DNA of 54,644 bases from Dehalococcoidia bacterium (GCA_022824925.1 JAJDYW010000028.1:1-54644), one strand, 5' to 3'; positions 8,258 through 27,151 are shown, numbered from the stretch's first letter. Made by a program: numbers and translations. Notes: generated from the sequence alone by a model not told the origin.

Positions 8258-10108
8258 GTGTCCATCGACGAACAGGCCCCCGAGGCCACCACCGGCGACT
8301 CTTCCGCCCCCGCGGGCGTCGCCGATTCCCCAGCCACCCCTGAAGCCGCCCCCGAGCCTCCCCCAACCGCCCCCGAGCCGGCCCCGGCCGCACCCCCGGA
8401 GCCGGCGCCTGCGCCGGTCGAGCCAACCGCCGAAATGGACATGGCCGCCCTGCTCGAGACCGAGGCCGCCCAGCCCAGCAGCCTCCGCCGCGGCGAGATC
8501 ATCGAAGGGGTCGTCATGGGCGCCTCGCCCGACGGCGTCATCGTCGATGTCGGCACCAAGACCGAGGCCGTCATCCCCCAGGGCGAGATGCTCTCCCTCG
8601 GCGTCGAGGGCCAGAGCCGCCTGAAGGCCGGCGACAGCGTCCGCGTCATGGTCCTCCAGCCGATGAGCTCCGAGGGCCACGGCATCGTCTCGCTCGACCG
8701 CGCCCGCGGCGAGGAAGGCTGGGAGATCCTGGCCGCCCGCCTCGAGTCCGGCGAGATCTTCAGCGCCGAGATCGTCGGCCATAACCGCGGCGGCGTGCTC
8801 GCCAACGTCGAGGGCGTCAACGCCTTCATCCCCCTTTCCCAGATCGACAGCATCCGGCGCGACAACCCGGATGCCGCCAGCGCCCTGGCCACCCTCGTCG
8901 GCAAGGAAGTACGCCTCAAGGTCATCGAGCTGAACCGCCGCAAGAACCGCGCCATCCTCTCCGAGCGCGCCGCCATGAGCGAGTGGCGCCGCGACCAGAA
9001 AGAGCGGATCATCCAGGAACTCCAGGAAGGCGAGATTCGCGAAGGCCGCGTCTCCTCCATCACCGACTTCGGCGTCTTCATCGACCTCGGCGGGGCCGAC
9101 GGCCTCGCCCACCTCACCGAGCTCACCTGGGAGCGCGGCAAGAAGGCGAAGGACCTCTTCAGCGTCGGCGACGAGGTGAAGGCCTACGTCCTCCGCGTGG
9201 ACCGCGAGAACCGCAAGATCTCACTCTCGCTCAAGCGCGCCCACCCCGAGGAGTGGGATTCCGCCGTCGACCGCTTCGTCATCGGCCAGGTGCTCATCGG
9301 GCGTGTGACCAAGCTCATGCCGTTCGGCGCCTTCGTCCGCCTCGATGGCCCCATCGAGGGGCTCATCCACATCTCCGAGATCACGAACCGCCGCATCCAG
9401 CACCCCAAGGAGGTGCTGGAGGAGGGCAACGTCGTGCCGGTCAAGCTCGTGCGCATCGAGAAGGACCGCCACCGCCTCGGCCTCAGCCTCCGCCAGGCCC
9501 GCAACGACGCCGAGGCCATGGGCTTCGGCTTCGACCGCAACGGCTCCGTCATCGACTGGCCCGACGATGTGCGCGAGGAGTTCGGGATGGAGAAGCGCGA
9601 CGCCTCCCAGGCCCGCTCCCGCCCGCGTACCGCGCAGGAGACGGTCGAACAGGCCGTCGCCAACGACCCCGAGCCCGTCTCCGCCTTCGCGCACGCCTTC
9701 GCCCAGGCGCTCGAGAACGCGGACTCGAACCGTCCGCTCACGCTCGCCGATGACCCCGCCCCGGAGGATGGTGCTGCTCCTGGGGACGAACTCGCCGCCG
9801 CTGCGGAAGAGCCCGCCGCCGCCGCTGAAGAACCGGCCGCCGCTGCGGAAGAGCCCGCCGCCGCTGAAGAACCGGCCGCCGCTGCGGAAGAGCCCGCCGC
9901 CGCTGCGGAAGAGCCCACCGCCGCTGTGGAAGAGCCCGCCGCCGTGGAAGAGGCCGCCGCCGCGGAGGCGCCGGCCGTCGCGGAAGAGGCGGCTGCCGAC
10001 GAGCCGTCCGGAGACGAGCCGCCAGAGAGCCCCGCGGAGGCGGAAGCCTCGGCGGAGGAACCAGTCACGGCATCCGGCGATGGTGGCTCCGCCACCAGGG
10101 CCGACTAG
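8258..10108 (+). CDS. rpsA: 30S ribosomal protein S1 homologue
   Basis: A 616-residue RNA-binding protein with four S1 OB-fold domains (about 78-148, 163-238, 256-328 and 342-413), each with the typical G-x-V/I ... FGVFIDLGG ... GLIHISEI pattern. Four domains is the usual number outside Proteobacteria. The first ~60 residues are low-complexity Pro/Ala/Glu. The last ~110 residues form an acidic Ala/Glu/Pro tail with EEPAAAA repeats that looks disordered. Start is GTG (8258) after CGGAG. clpC follows after 14 nt and may share the transcript. S1 normally helps mRNA engage the 30S subunit, of interest here given the many apparently leaderless genes. Confidence 0.92.
   Translation: MSIDEQAPEATTGDSSAPAGVADSPATPEAAPEPPPTAPEPAPAAPPEPAPAPVEPTAEMDMAALLETEAAQPSSLRRGEIIEGVVMGASPDGVIVDVGTKTEAVIPQGEMLSLGVEGQSRLKAGDSVRVMVLQPMSSEGHGIVSLDRARGEEGWEILAARLESGEIFSAEIVGHNRGGVLANVEGVNAFIPLSQIDSIRRDNPDAASALATLVGKEVRLKVIELNRRKNRAILSERAAMSEWRRDQKERIIQELQEGEIREGRVSSITDFGVFIDLGGADGLAHLTELTWERGKKAKDLFSVGDEVKAYVLRVDRENRKISLSLKRAHPEEWDSAVDRFVIGQVLIGRVTKLMPFGAFVRLDGPIEGLIHISEITNRRIQHPKEVLEEGNVVPVKLVRIEKDRHRLGLSLRQARNDAEAMGFGFDRNGSVIDWPDDVREEFGMEKRDASQARSRPRTAQETVEQAVANDPEPVSAFAHAFAQALENADSNRPLTLADDPAPEDGAAPGDELAAAAEEPAAAAEEPAAAAEEPAAAEEPAAAAEEPAAAAEEPTAAVEEPAAVEEAAAAEAPAVAEEAAADEPSGDEPPESPAEAEASAEEPVTASGDGGSATRAD
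9794..9960 (+). repeat. In-frame tandem repeat in the rpsA tail
   Basis: Imperfect 21-24 nt units built on GCGGAAGAGCCCGCCGCC and GCTGAAGAACCGGCCGCC are repeated about seven times in tandem. They encode the EEPAAAA series. Unit number is likely to vary between strains by slippage. Confidence 0.85.
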
Positions 10109-10122
10109 CCAGGAGGGAACGC

Positions 10123-12603
<2,481 letters not shown>

Positions 12604-12646
12604 GCCGGGGTACGCTTCCAGGCTCCGATTCGGTCGCATCGGGGTC

Positions 12647-12683
12647 CCGATCCGTTGACAGGATCGGTGGTTTCCCGTAACTT
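12647..12683 (+). promoter_or_regulatory. rpoB promoter with overlapping inverted repeat
   Basis: A consensus TTGACA (12655-12660), a 17-bp spacer and TAACTT (12678-12683) form the best promoter in the window. Transcription would start near 12690, leaving a leader of about 90 nt. The perfect inverted repeat CCGATCC-N7-GGATCGG (12647-12667) is centred on the -35 box, as an operator would be. Confidence 0.75.
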
Positions 12684-12779
12684 GAGTATGGCGTGCTGTG
12701 CCATCGCGCAGGCCCCCCGATCCGCAACCTTGCTTTGCCGTGCCATTTGGAACCAAGCGCCTGAAGGAGTCGCCAGGAT

Positions 12780-21051
<8,272 letters not shown>

Positions 21052-21075
21052 GAAACGCCCGGGGGCGGTGTCGCG

Positions 21076-21558
21076 CTACTTCCGCGGCGCCGCCTCCAGC
21101 AGCACCACCGCCGCCGCCCCGATAGCCTCGCCGCGCCCCACCGCGTCCAGCCCCTCCCCGCTCTTCGCCTTCACGTTGACGCGCGAGGTCTCGACGCCCG
21201 CGATCGCCGCGACCCGCTCGCGGATGGCCGCCAGGTGCGGCGCCAGGCGCGGGCGCTCCGCCCGCACCGTCGCGTCGACGTTCGCGAGCTCCCACCCGTC
21301 CTCGCGTGCCCGGCGCAGCGCCTCGGCGAGGAAGACGGCGCTGTCCGCGTCGTGCCAGCGCTCGTCGGAGCTCGGGAAGTGCGCGCCGAGGTCGCCCTTC
21401 CCCGCCGCCCCCAGCACCGCGTCCGCGATCGCGTGCAGGAGCACGTCCGCGTCGCTGTGCCCGGCCAGCCCCGCCGCCCCCTCGATCGTGACGCCCCCCA
21501 GCACCAGCGTCCGCGACGGGTCCACCCGGTGCAGGTCCTCCCCCATCCCGACCCGCAT
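21076..21558 (-). CDS. ispF: 2-C-methyl-D-erythritol 2,4-cyclodiphosphate synthase
   Basis: IspF cyclises CDP-methylerythritol phosphate in the non-mevalonate isoprenoid pathway. The 160-residue protein carries the metal ligands Asp8 and His10 (GMGEDLHRVD) and His34 (LAGHSDADVL), with family motifs GDLGAHFPSSD, VNVKAKSGEGLDAVGRGEAI and AAAVVLLEA. Length is standard. Its ATG (21558-21556) overlaps the stop of ispD as ATGA, so the two are translationally coupled, as in many bacteria where they are adjacent or fused. The stop lies 24 nt from the convergent rpoC stop, a very short space with no clear terminator. Confidence 0.96.
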   Translation of the reverse strand: MRVGMGEDLHRVDPSRTLVLGGVTIEGAAGLAGHSDADVLLHAIADAVLGAAGKGDLGAHFPSSDERWHDADSAVFLAEALRRAREDGWELANVDATVRAERPRLAPHLAAIRERVAAIAGVETSRVNVKAKSGEGLDAVGRGEAIGAAAVVLLEAAPRK

Positions 21559-22229
21559 CAGCGCTCCCCCCGCTCCGCCAGCAGCGCCCGCGCCAGCACG
21601 AGGTCGAGCGGGCGCGTGACCTTGATGTTGCCGGGATCGCCCTCGACCGCCCGCACCTCCAGCCCCGCCCGCGCGAGCATCGCCGCGTCGTCCGTCTCGT
21701 CGCCGTCGGAGAGGGCCGCCGCCGCCAGCCAGGCCTCGCGGCGCACCACCTGCGGCGTCTGCGCCGCCCGCAGCCGCGCCCGCTCCGGGCTCCCCACGAT
21801 CGTCGTGTCCTGCACCTGCTTGATCGTATCCGTCACCGGGCCGACGAGGATCGCGCCGTCCGCCTTCGCCGCTTCCGCCACACAGGCGTCGATCAGCGCC
21901 GGCGTCACCAGCGGCCGCGCCCCGTCGTGGATCGCGACGTAGTCGCTGGTCACGGCCAGCAGGCCCGCCTCCACGCTGTCCCGCCGCCGCGCGCCCCCCG
22001 CCACCACCCCTGCCAGCGCTTCCCCCAGCGTCTCCCGCCCGAGCGTCGCGAGCGTCTCCAGCAGGTCCTCGCGCCCCACGATCGCGACCCGCCCGATCGA
22101 CTCCGCCGCCGCCAGCGCCGCCAGCGACCACGCGATCACGGGGCGCCCGTCCAGGTCGGCGAGCAGCTTGTCGCCTTCCCCGAAGCGAGTCGAGCGACCC
22201 GCCGCCACGACCACCGCATCGACCGGCAT
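21558..22229 (-). CDS. ispD: 2-C-methyl-D-erythritol 4-phosphate cytidylyltransferase
   Basis: IspD transfers CMP from CTP to methylerythritol phosphate. The 223-residue protein has the nucleotidyltransferase N-terminus VVVAAGRSTRFGEGDKLLADLDGRPV, the central DYVAIHDGARPLV, and the diagnostic DTIKQV plus QTPQVVRREAW and PGNIKVTRPLDL. Length is typical. The ATG at 22229 is preceded by TAGTGT ending 6 nt upstream, so the ispD-ispF transcript appears leaderless. Downstream coupling to ispF is by a four-base ATGA overlap. Confidence 0.96.
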   Translation of the reverse strand: MPVDAVVVAAGRSTRFGEGDKLLADLDGRPVIAWSLAALAAAESIGRVAIVGREDLLETLATLGRETLGEALAGVVAGGARRRDSVEAGLLAVTSDYVAIHDGARPLVTPALIDACVAEAAKADGAILVGPVTDTIKQVQDTTIVGSPERARLRAAQTPQVVRREAWLAAAALSDGDETDDAAMLARAGLEVRAVEGDPGNIKVTRPLDLVLARALLAERGER

Positions 22230-22241
22230 GGCCGCACACTA
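22230..22241 (-). promoter_or_regulatory. -10 box of a probable leaderless promoter (ispD-ispF)
   Basis: TAGTGT (22241-22236) ends 6 nt before the ATG of ispD. No clear -35. Confidence 0.5.
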
Positions 22242-22298
22242 CACCGGCTCCCGCTACCATGTGACAGGCGCGGAGCACCCTTGCGCGCGAGAGGGACG

Positions 22299-24185
22299 AT
22301 GACGGTTGAGATCGAGCACCTGCTGGGTCGCGTCACGAAGCCGGGCCGCTACACGGGCGGCGAGTGGAACTCGGTCACCAAGGACTGGGACTCCGCCACC
22401 GTGCGCGTCGCCCTCGCCTACCCGGACGCCTACGACATCGGCATGTCCAACATGGGCCTCGGCATCCTCTACGACCTCCTCAACCGCCAGGACGGCGTGG
22501 TCTGCGAACGCACCTTCGCACCCTGGCCCGACATGGAGGCGGAGATGCGCCGGGAAGGGGCGCCCCTCTGGAGCCTCGAGACGCGCCACCCCCTGCGCGA
22601 GTTCGACGTGCTCGGCTTCACCCTCCAGTACGAGCTGACCTACACCAACATCCTCAACATGCTCGACCTGGCGGGCATCGCCCCCCGCTCCCGCGACCGT
22701 CGCGAGGACGATCCCATCGTGATCGCCGGCGGGAGCTGCGCGTTCAACCCCGAGCCCCTCGCTCCCTTCATCGACGCGTTCGTGCTCGGCGAGGGCGAGG
22801 AGGCCATCGGTGAGATCGCCGCCCTCGTCCGCAACTGGAAGCGCGAGGACGCGCCCCGCGAGGCGCGGCTGCGCGACCTGCTCGCCATGCCAGGCGTGTA
22901 CGTGCCCGCGTTCTACGAGGCGCGCTACGACGAGCACGGCCACTTCGCCGCGCTCGAGCCCACCGACTCCGCCGCCCCGCCGGTCGTGCAGCGCCGCGTC
23001 GTCGAGGAGCTTCCCCCCGCCCTGACGAAGCCGATCGTGCCCTTCCTCCAGACCGTGCACGACCGCGCCGCCGTCGAGATCCAGCGCGGCTGTACGCAGG
23101 GCTGCCGCTTCTGCCAGGCCGGGATGATCTACCGGCCCACGCGCGAGCGCAGCCCCGAGCAGGTTGTCGAGGCGACCCGCGAGCTGCTCGCCAGCACCGG
23201 CTACGAAGAGCTCTCCCTCCTCTCCCTCAGCACGACCGACCACAGCCGCATCGTGCCCATGGTCGAAGCCCTCACCGAGACCTTCCCCGACCTCAAGATC
23301 TCGCTCCCCAGCACGCGCGTCGACAGCTTCTCGGTCGATGTCGCCAACGCCATCGCGCAGGGGAAGAAGCACACCCTGACGCTCGCGCCCGAGGCCGGCA
23401 GCCAGCGCCTCCGCAACGCCATCAACAAGCTGGTCAGCGAGGACGACCTCTACGGCGCCGCCTCGAACGCCTTCGCCCGCGGCTGGACCAGCATCAAGAT
23501 GTACTTCATGGTCGGCCTGCCCTCCGAGACCCTTGACGACGTCCAGGGCATCGTCGACCTCGGCCGGCGGGTGAAGGAGATCGGGCGCGAGCACGCCGGC
23601 AAGCGCGCCCGCGTGCGTGTCAGCACCAGCAACCACGTGCCCAAGGCGCACACGCCCTTCCAGTGGGCGCGCCAGGAGACCGCCGCCGAGCTGACGCCCA
23701 AGCACCGGCAACTCAAGGACGGTTGCCGCGCCGCCGGCGTCGACTTCAGCTGGAACGATCCCGCCGACAGCCGCATCGAGGCCGTCCTCAGCCGGGGCGA
23801 CCGCCGCGTCGCCGAGGCGGTCGAGCACGCCTGGCGGGCGGGCGCCACGTTCGATGCCTGGAGCGAGCACTTCCACCCCGAACGCTGGGACGGCGCCTTT
23901 GCCGCCGCCGGCGTCGACGCCGACTGGTTCGCCCACGAGGAGTGGGACACCTTCGCGCCCCTCCCCTGGGACCACGTTGCCAGCGGCGTGAACAAGAGCT
24001 ACCTGCGCGGCCAGTGGCGCGACGTCTTCCGCGAGCACACCGTCGGCGACTGCCACCACGGCGCCTGCAACGTCTGCGGCGTCCAGGACGTCCCCGTCGG
24101 CGACTGCGTGGTCAAGGTCGGCGAGCTCATCGAGCTCCGCCGCGGCTCCCGCACCTTCGAGGGCGAACCCCTGGAGCTCGTGTAG
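22299..24185 (+). CDS. B12-binding-like radical SAM protein of the TIGR03960 type
   Basis: A 628-residue radical SAM enzyme. The N-terminal ~200 residues resemble a cobalamin-binding/UPF0004-like region (VALAYPDAYDIGMSNMGLGILYDLLN, VIAGGSCAFNPEPLAPFIDAFVLGEGEEAI). The [4Fe-4S] motif is CTQGCRFC (~265-272) in RGCTQGCRFCQAGMIYRP. The C-terminus contains CHHGACNVCG, probably another metal site. This is the widespread TIGR03960 family, of unknown reaction and often next to a DUF2344 partner (TIGR03936) near ribosomal genes. That partner is absent here: the next intact gene is DinB-like. ATG 22299 follows GAGAGGG. A longer upstream frame is antisense to ispD. Confidence 0.88.
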   Translation: MTVEIEHLLGRVTKPGRYTGGEWNSVTKDWDSATVRVALAYPDAYDIGMSNMGLGILYDLLNRQDGVVCERTFAPWPDMEAEMRREGAPLWSLETRHPLREFDVLGFTLQYELTYTNILNMLDLAGIAPRSRDRREDDPIVIAGGSCAFNPEPLAPFIDAFVLGEGEEAIGEIAALVRNWKREDAPREARLRDLLAMPGVYVPAFYEARYDEHGHFAALEPTDSAAPPVVQRRVVEELPPALTKPIVPFLQTVHDRAAVEIQRGCTQGCRFCQAGMIYRPTRERSPEQVVEATRELLASTGYEELSLLSLSTTDHSRIVPMVEALTETFPDLKISLPSTRVDSFSVDVANAIAQGKKHTLTLAPEAGSQRLRNAINKLVSEDDLYGAASNAFARGWTSIKMYFMVGLPSETLDDVQGIVDLGRRVKEIGREHAGKRARVRVSTSNHVPKAHTPFQWARQETAAELTPKHRQLKDGCRAAGVDFSWNDPADSRIEAVLSRGDRRVAEAVEHAWRAGATFDAWSEHFHPERWDGAFAAAGVDADWFAHEEWDTFAPLPWDHVASGVNKSYLRGQWRDVFREHTVGDCHHGACNVCGVQDVPVGDCVVKVGELIELRRGSRTFEGEPLELV

Positions 24186-24241
24186 CAACCCCTGCCCTCG
24201 TCCGTTGGTGGCTGGGGCCGAGTTTGGATCAGGAGATCCAT

Positions 24242-24473
24242 ATGGCTGCACAGAGAACCCCGGCTCCCACGGGCCAGTGTTGGTGTGAACAGCCCAATGG
24301 GTCTGGGTCCTTCTTCCAGCCCGGCCACGACAGGGTTGCGGAGTCAACCGTCGTCACAGTCGAGTACGGTGGTGTTCCCGGAGCTGCTGGCAGCGCACGG
24401 TTACGGCCCCGGCGGCAAGAACCCGCGTCGGGAGCGGGACGATTGGGAGTCGAGCGGTAACAGGGTCCGGTAG
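24242..24473 (+). pseudogene. Frameshifted small cysteine/PGHD-motif protein
   Basis: A good SD (AGGAG) precedes an ATG at 24242. This frame reads PTGQCWCEQPNGSGSFFQPGHD and then VTVEYGGV, and then turns into an Arg-rich tail ending at 24460. The +1 frame from about 24375 instead reads FPELLAAHGYGPGGKN followed by an Arg/Glu-rich end and a stop at 24473. Joining the two gives about 77 residues resembling small proteins I recall with a C-x-C...FxPGHD N-terminus and a LEYGG...FLAAHGYGPGGKN C-terminus. One extra base near GGT GTT CCC GG would explain it. It could be a decayed gene, an assembly error or, less likely, programmed frameshifting. Function unknown. Confidence 0.55.
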
Positions 24474-24520
24474 CCTCACCGACCACCGACCACCGCAGAG
24501 CCGCTAGCACCAACCCCGGC

Positions 24521-24534
24521 TATACTCGGCAAGC
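24521..24534 (+). promoter_or_regulatory. -10 box of a probable leaderless promoter (DinB-like gene)
   Basis: TATACT (24521-24526) ends 8 nt before the GTG at 24535. Confidence 0.5.
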
Positions 24535-25053
24535 GTGAGCCTGACCGCGGAATACCGCACCCAGCTAATCGCGCGGCTCCGCGCCACCACCGCCGATCTC
24601 GCGTGGGCCGTGCGCGACCTCCCCCGCGATCAGCACCACTGGACCCCCGACTCCGATGAGTGGTCCATCCACGAGCAGGTCGCCCACCTCGTCGACATGG
24701 AGGAGCAGGTGTACCTGCCGCTCCTTCGCTGGGCCGCCATCCCCGACATGCTCGAACCCGCCGACTACAGCCGCCGCGTCTGGCGCGACGAGCGCTACGA
24801 CCCCCACGTCCCCCTCGATGACCTGCTGGAGCAACTCGGCCGCGTGCGGGACGAGGAGTTCGACGTGTTCCGCGAGCTCGACGACAACGCCTGGCTCCAC
24901 CTGCGCGACGACGGCCACTGGGGACCGGTCACCTGCCAGTGGATCGCCGAGGTCGTCTACCGCCACGTCCTCGACCACCTCCAGGGCATCATGGGCCTGC
25001 GTGGCGACCTCAGCATCTCCGCCCTCGACCGAGGCGTGGCGGGTGGCGTCTAG
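24535..25053 (+). CDS. DinB-like (YfiT/DinB superfamily) putative metal-dependent protein
   Basis: A 172-residue four-helix protein of the DinB-like superfamily. The predicted metal triad is carried by SIHEQVAHLVDME in helix 2 and RHVLDHLQGI in the last helix, the typical H...H-x3-H layout. Members include thiol-dependent transferases and many uncharacterised stress proteins. DinB-like proteins are not the error-prone polymerase of E. coli, despite the name. GTG start supported by TATACT 8 nt upstream. The next gene begins on the base after its stop, so the two probably form an operon, but their joint role is not evident. Confidence 0.8.
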   Translation: MSLTAEYRTQLIARLRATTADLAWAVRDLPRDQHHWTPDSDEWSIHEQVAHLVDMEEQVYLPLLRWAAIPDMLEPADYSRRVWRDERYDPHVPLDDLLEQLGRVRDEEFDVFRELDDNAWLHLRDDGHWGPVTCQWIAEVVYRHVLDHLQGIMGLRGDLSISALDRGVAGGV

Positions 25054-25872
25054 ATGCGCCTCCGCAGCATCCTCCGCACCCGCCCCGACGCCATCGACGC
25101 CGCCCTCGAGTCCGACGCCGACGCCGTCCTCCTGTCCCTGACCGACGAAACCGTACCGGTGGAAGACCTGCGCGCTGCCGTCGGCGCCGCCATCGACCCG
25201 GTCGCCGGGGCGGGCAAAACCGTCCTCGTCGCCATCAACCACCCCCGCACCCGGCTCGCCCGCGGCGACCTCGACGCCGTCACCGGCCCGAACCTCGGGG
25301 CCGTGCTCCTGCCGCACTGCACCGAGCCCCAGGATGTGCGCGACACCGCCGTCCTCCTGCGCGAGTTCGAGCACACGCGCGACATCGAACCCGGGCAGGT
25401 GGCCCTCTTCCCCGTCGTCGATACGGCCCGCGGGCTCCTGCGCGCCGCCGAGAGCATCGCCGCCGCCCCCCGCACCGCCGGCCTCGTGCTCGCCTCCGAG
25501 GCATACGCCCGGGACGCCGGAGCCCGCCTCGAGGAGAGCGGCCCGCGCCTCGCGTACGCCCGGGGCAACGTCGTTGCCGTCGCGGCCGCCCACGAGGGTG
25601 TGGCCATCATCGATGGCAGCTACTTCGAGCTGCGTGACATGGCCAACTACGGCTTCGCCGGGGCCCTCGTCGACGAGGCCCGCCTTGTCGCCGTGGCCAA
25701 CGACGTGTTCTCCCCGACCCCCACCGCCGTCAAGCGCGCCCGTGCCGATGTAGAGGCGTTCGAGTCGCGTGGCGAGGGCGAGTGGGTGGCGCGGCGTACC
25801 GGCGCTGTCGTCGACGCGCCGCGCGCGCGCCGGGCTCGCGGCACGCTCGATCGCGCCTCAGGCGAGAGCTGA
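25054..25872 (+). CDS. HpcH/HpaI aldolase / CitE-like lyase family protein
   Basis: A 272-residue protein with the CitE/HpcH TIM-barrel pattern. The strand ESDADAVLLSLTDETV is near the start. TVLVAINHPRT aligns with the 'vRiN' strand, GAVLLPHCTEPQDV with the 'ivlPKvesaedv' strand, FPVVDTARGLLRAAESIAA with the 'iEta.gv..a.eIa' helix and AGLVLASEAYARDAG with the 'fGaeDyaadlG' segment. The usual catalytic Lys and Glu positions are changed (PKVE to PHCT, E to D in IET), so substrate and even activity are uncertain. It starts directly after the DinB-like stop. Its 3' end overlaps the convergent glycerate kinase gene by 15 nt. Confidence 0.72.
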   Translation: MRLRSILRTRPDAIDAALESDADAVLLSLTDETVPVEDLRAAVGAAIDPVAGAGKTVLVAINHPRTRLARGDLDAVTGPNLGAVLLPHCTEPQDVRDTAVLLREFEHTRDIEPGQVALFPVVDTARGLLRAAESIAAAPRTAGLVLASEAYARDAGARLEESGPRLAYARGNVVAVAAAHEGVAIIDGSYFELRDMANYGFAGALVDEARLVAVANDVFSPTPTAVKRARADVEAFESRGEGEWVARRTGAVVDAPRARRARGTLDRASGES

Positions 25873-26973
25873 GCGCGCCCAGCGCGCCGCCAGCTCCTCC
25901 AGCAGCTCCGCCGCGTTCCGTATCGACGCCTCCGCGTCCGGCTCGATCTCGGCGAGCGTGTGCACCTCCCCCGGCGGCGCCTCCGCCCGCCCCGCGAACA
26001 CGACGCAGGGGACGCCCACCTCCGCCGCCAGCCTCCGCATCCGCCCAACCGTCTTGCCCTGTTCCGACTGCCCGTCGAAGCTGCCTTCCCCGGTGACGAC
26101 GAGGTCCGTCCGGCGCAGCCGCCCCTCCAGCCCCACGGCCTCCGCCACCACGTCGAACCCGCTCATGATGCGTCCCCCCAGGAACGCCACCAGCCCCGCG
26201 GCCAGCCCACCCGCCGCCCCCGCCCCGGGCAGGTCCGCGACCGGAACCCCCAGCGAGCGCTCGAGAACCGCCGCGTACCGTTGCAGCGCCGCCTCGATGA
26301 CCTCGACATCGTCCGGGGACGCGCCCTTCTGCGGCCCGAAGACCGGCGCCGCCCCCAGCGGCCCCACCAGCGGGTTCGTGACGTCCGTGGCCACCCGCAC
26401 CTCGACCCCCGCCAGCGACTCCGGCGGCGCCCAGTCGATACGCGCCAGGTCGGCCAGCGCCGCCGCTCCCGGCGGCAGGTCGCGTCCGGCCTCGTCGCGG
26501 AAGCGCGCCCCCAGGGCGCGCGCCATCCCCGAGCCGCCGTCGCTCGTGGCGCTTCCGCCCACCCCCACGACAATCCGCACCGGATCGCCGCTCCACGCCG
26601 CCGCCACCAGCTCCCCGACCCCCTCGGTGCTGGCCCGCAGGGGGTCGCGCTTCGCCGGGTCGATCAGCGCGAGGCCGTTCGCCATGGCCGCCTCGACCGC
26701 GCAGGCGCTTGTCGCCTCGATGTCGAGCACGTGCGCGCCACGCGCCCGTCCGAGCGCGTCGTGCGTCTCGACGGCCCGCGTCCTGCCCCCGGTCGCCCGT
26801 GCCAGCGCCGCCAGGAAGCCCGGCCCCCCGTCCGACAGTGGCAGTTCCTCGACGGTCCACTCGGGGCGGGCGGTGGCCAGCCCGCGCGCGATCGCGGCCG
26901 CGGCCTCCTCGGCCGCCAGGCTCTCCTTGAACTCCTGGGGCGCGACCAGGACCCGCACGGCCTCAGAGTCCAC
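25858..26973 (-). CDS. Glycerate kinase (GlxK/GarK family)
   Basis: A 371-residue class-I glycerate kinase that phosphorylates D-glycerate, feeding it into glycolysis. Diagnostic segments are VLVAPQEFKESLAAEEAAAAIARGL at the N-terminus, ELPLSDGGPGFL, VGVGGSATSDGGSGMARALGARF, VATDVTNPLVGPLGAAPVFGPQKGA and DLVVTGEGSFDGQS. Whether the product is 2- or 3-phosphoglycerate cannot be decided here. It starts with GTG (26973), overlapping the end of a small membrane protein gene by 11 nt. The stop overlaps the convergent lyase gene by 15 nt, so the two transcripts are antisense at their ends. Confidence 0.92.
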   Translation of the reverse strand: MDSEAVRVLVAPQEFKESLAAEEAAAAIARGLATARPEWTVEELPLSDGGPGFLAALARATGGRTRAVETHDALGRARGAHVLDIEATSACAVEAAMANGLALIDPAKRDPLRASTEGVGELVAAAWSGDPVRIVVGVGGSATSDGGSGMARALGARFRDEAGRDLPPGAAALADLARIDWAPPESLAGVEVRVATDVTNPLVGPLGAAPVFGPQKGASPDDVEVIEAALQRYAAVLERSLGVPVADLPGAGAAGGLAAGLVAFLGGRIMSGFDVVAEAVGLEGRLRRTDLVVTGEGSFDGQSEQGKTVGRMRRLAAEVGVPCVVFAGRAEAPPGEVHTLAEIEPDAEASIRNAAELLEELAARWARSALA

Positions 26974-27151
26974 CGTTGCGCCAGATGTGCATCCCGGCCA
27001 GCACCAGGATGCCGATCACGTACCCCCACCCGACCCGGCGCAGGACGTGCAGCGCCCTGATCGCCCACCCCCGCCGGAACACCACCGCCGCCACGATGAC
27101 CACCACCCCGATCGCGACGAGCGCCAGCGCTATCAGTCCCGTGAATGTCAA
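26963..27151 (-). CDS. Small two-helix membrane protein, unknown
   Basis: With a TTG start at 27151, preceded by GGGAGG, the product is 62 residues: a first transmembrane helix (LIALALVAIGVVVIVAAVVF), a basic loop (RRGWAIRALHVLRRVGWG) and a second helix (YVIGILVLAGMHIW). An in-frame ATG further upstream (27217) would add 22 hydrophilic residues without an SD sequence and is less likely. The 11-nt overlap with the glycerate kinase start suggests co-translation. I do not recognise the family. Confidence 0.6.
   Translation of the reverse strand: MTFTGLIALALVAIGVVVIVAAVVFRRGWAIRALHVLRRVGWGYVIGILVLAGMHIWRNGGL

Larger units (their letters stand above)
24186..24534 (+). other. Spacer holding one frameshifted small gene
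   Basis: This 349-bp stretch has no intact gene. It is less GC-biased at third positions than its surroundings. It holds the broken small gene at 24242-24473, with its Shine-Dalgarno sequence, and the -10 hexamer of the DinB-like gene at the end. I see no tRNA, terminator or repeat in it. Confidence 0.6.

Noticed and set aside
9794..9960. Regularly spaced repeats as a possible CRISPR or satellite
   Set aside because: The units are contiguous, in frame and encode the S1 acidic tail; there are no unique spacers.
21052..21075. Intrinsic terminator between rpoC and ispF
   Set aside because: Only a weak CGCCC...GGGCG pairing is present and no T-run, so I do not call it.
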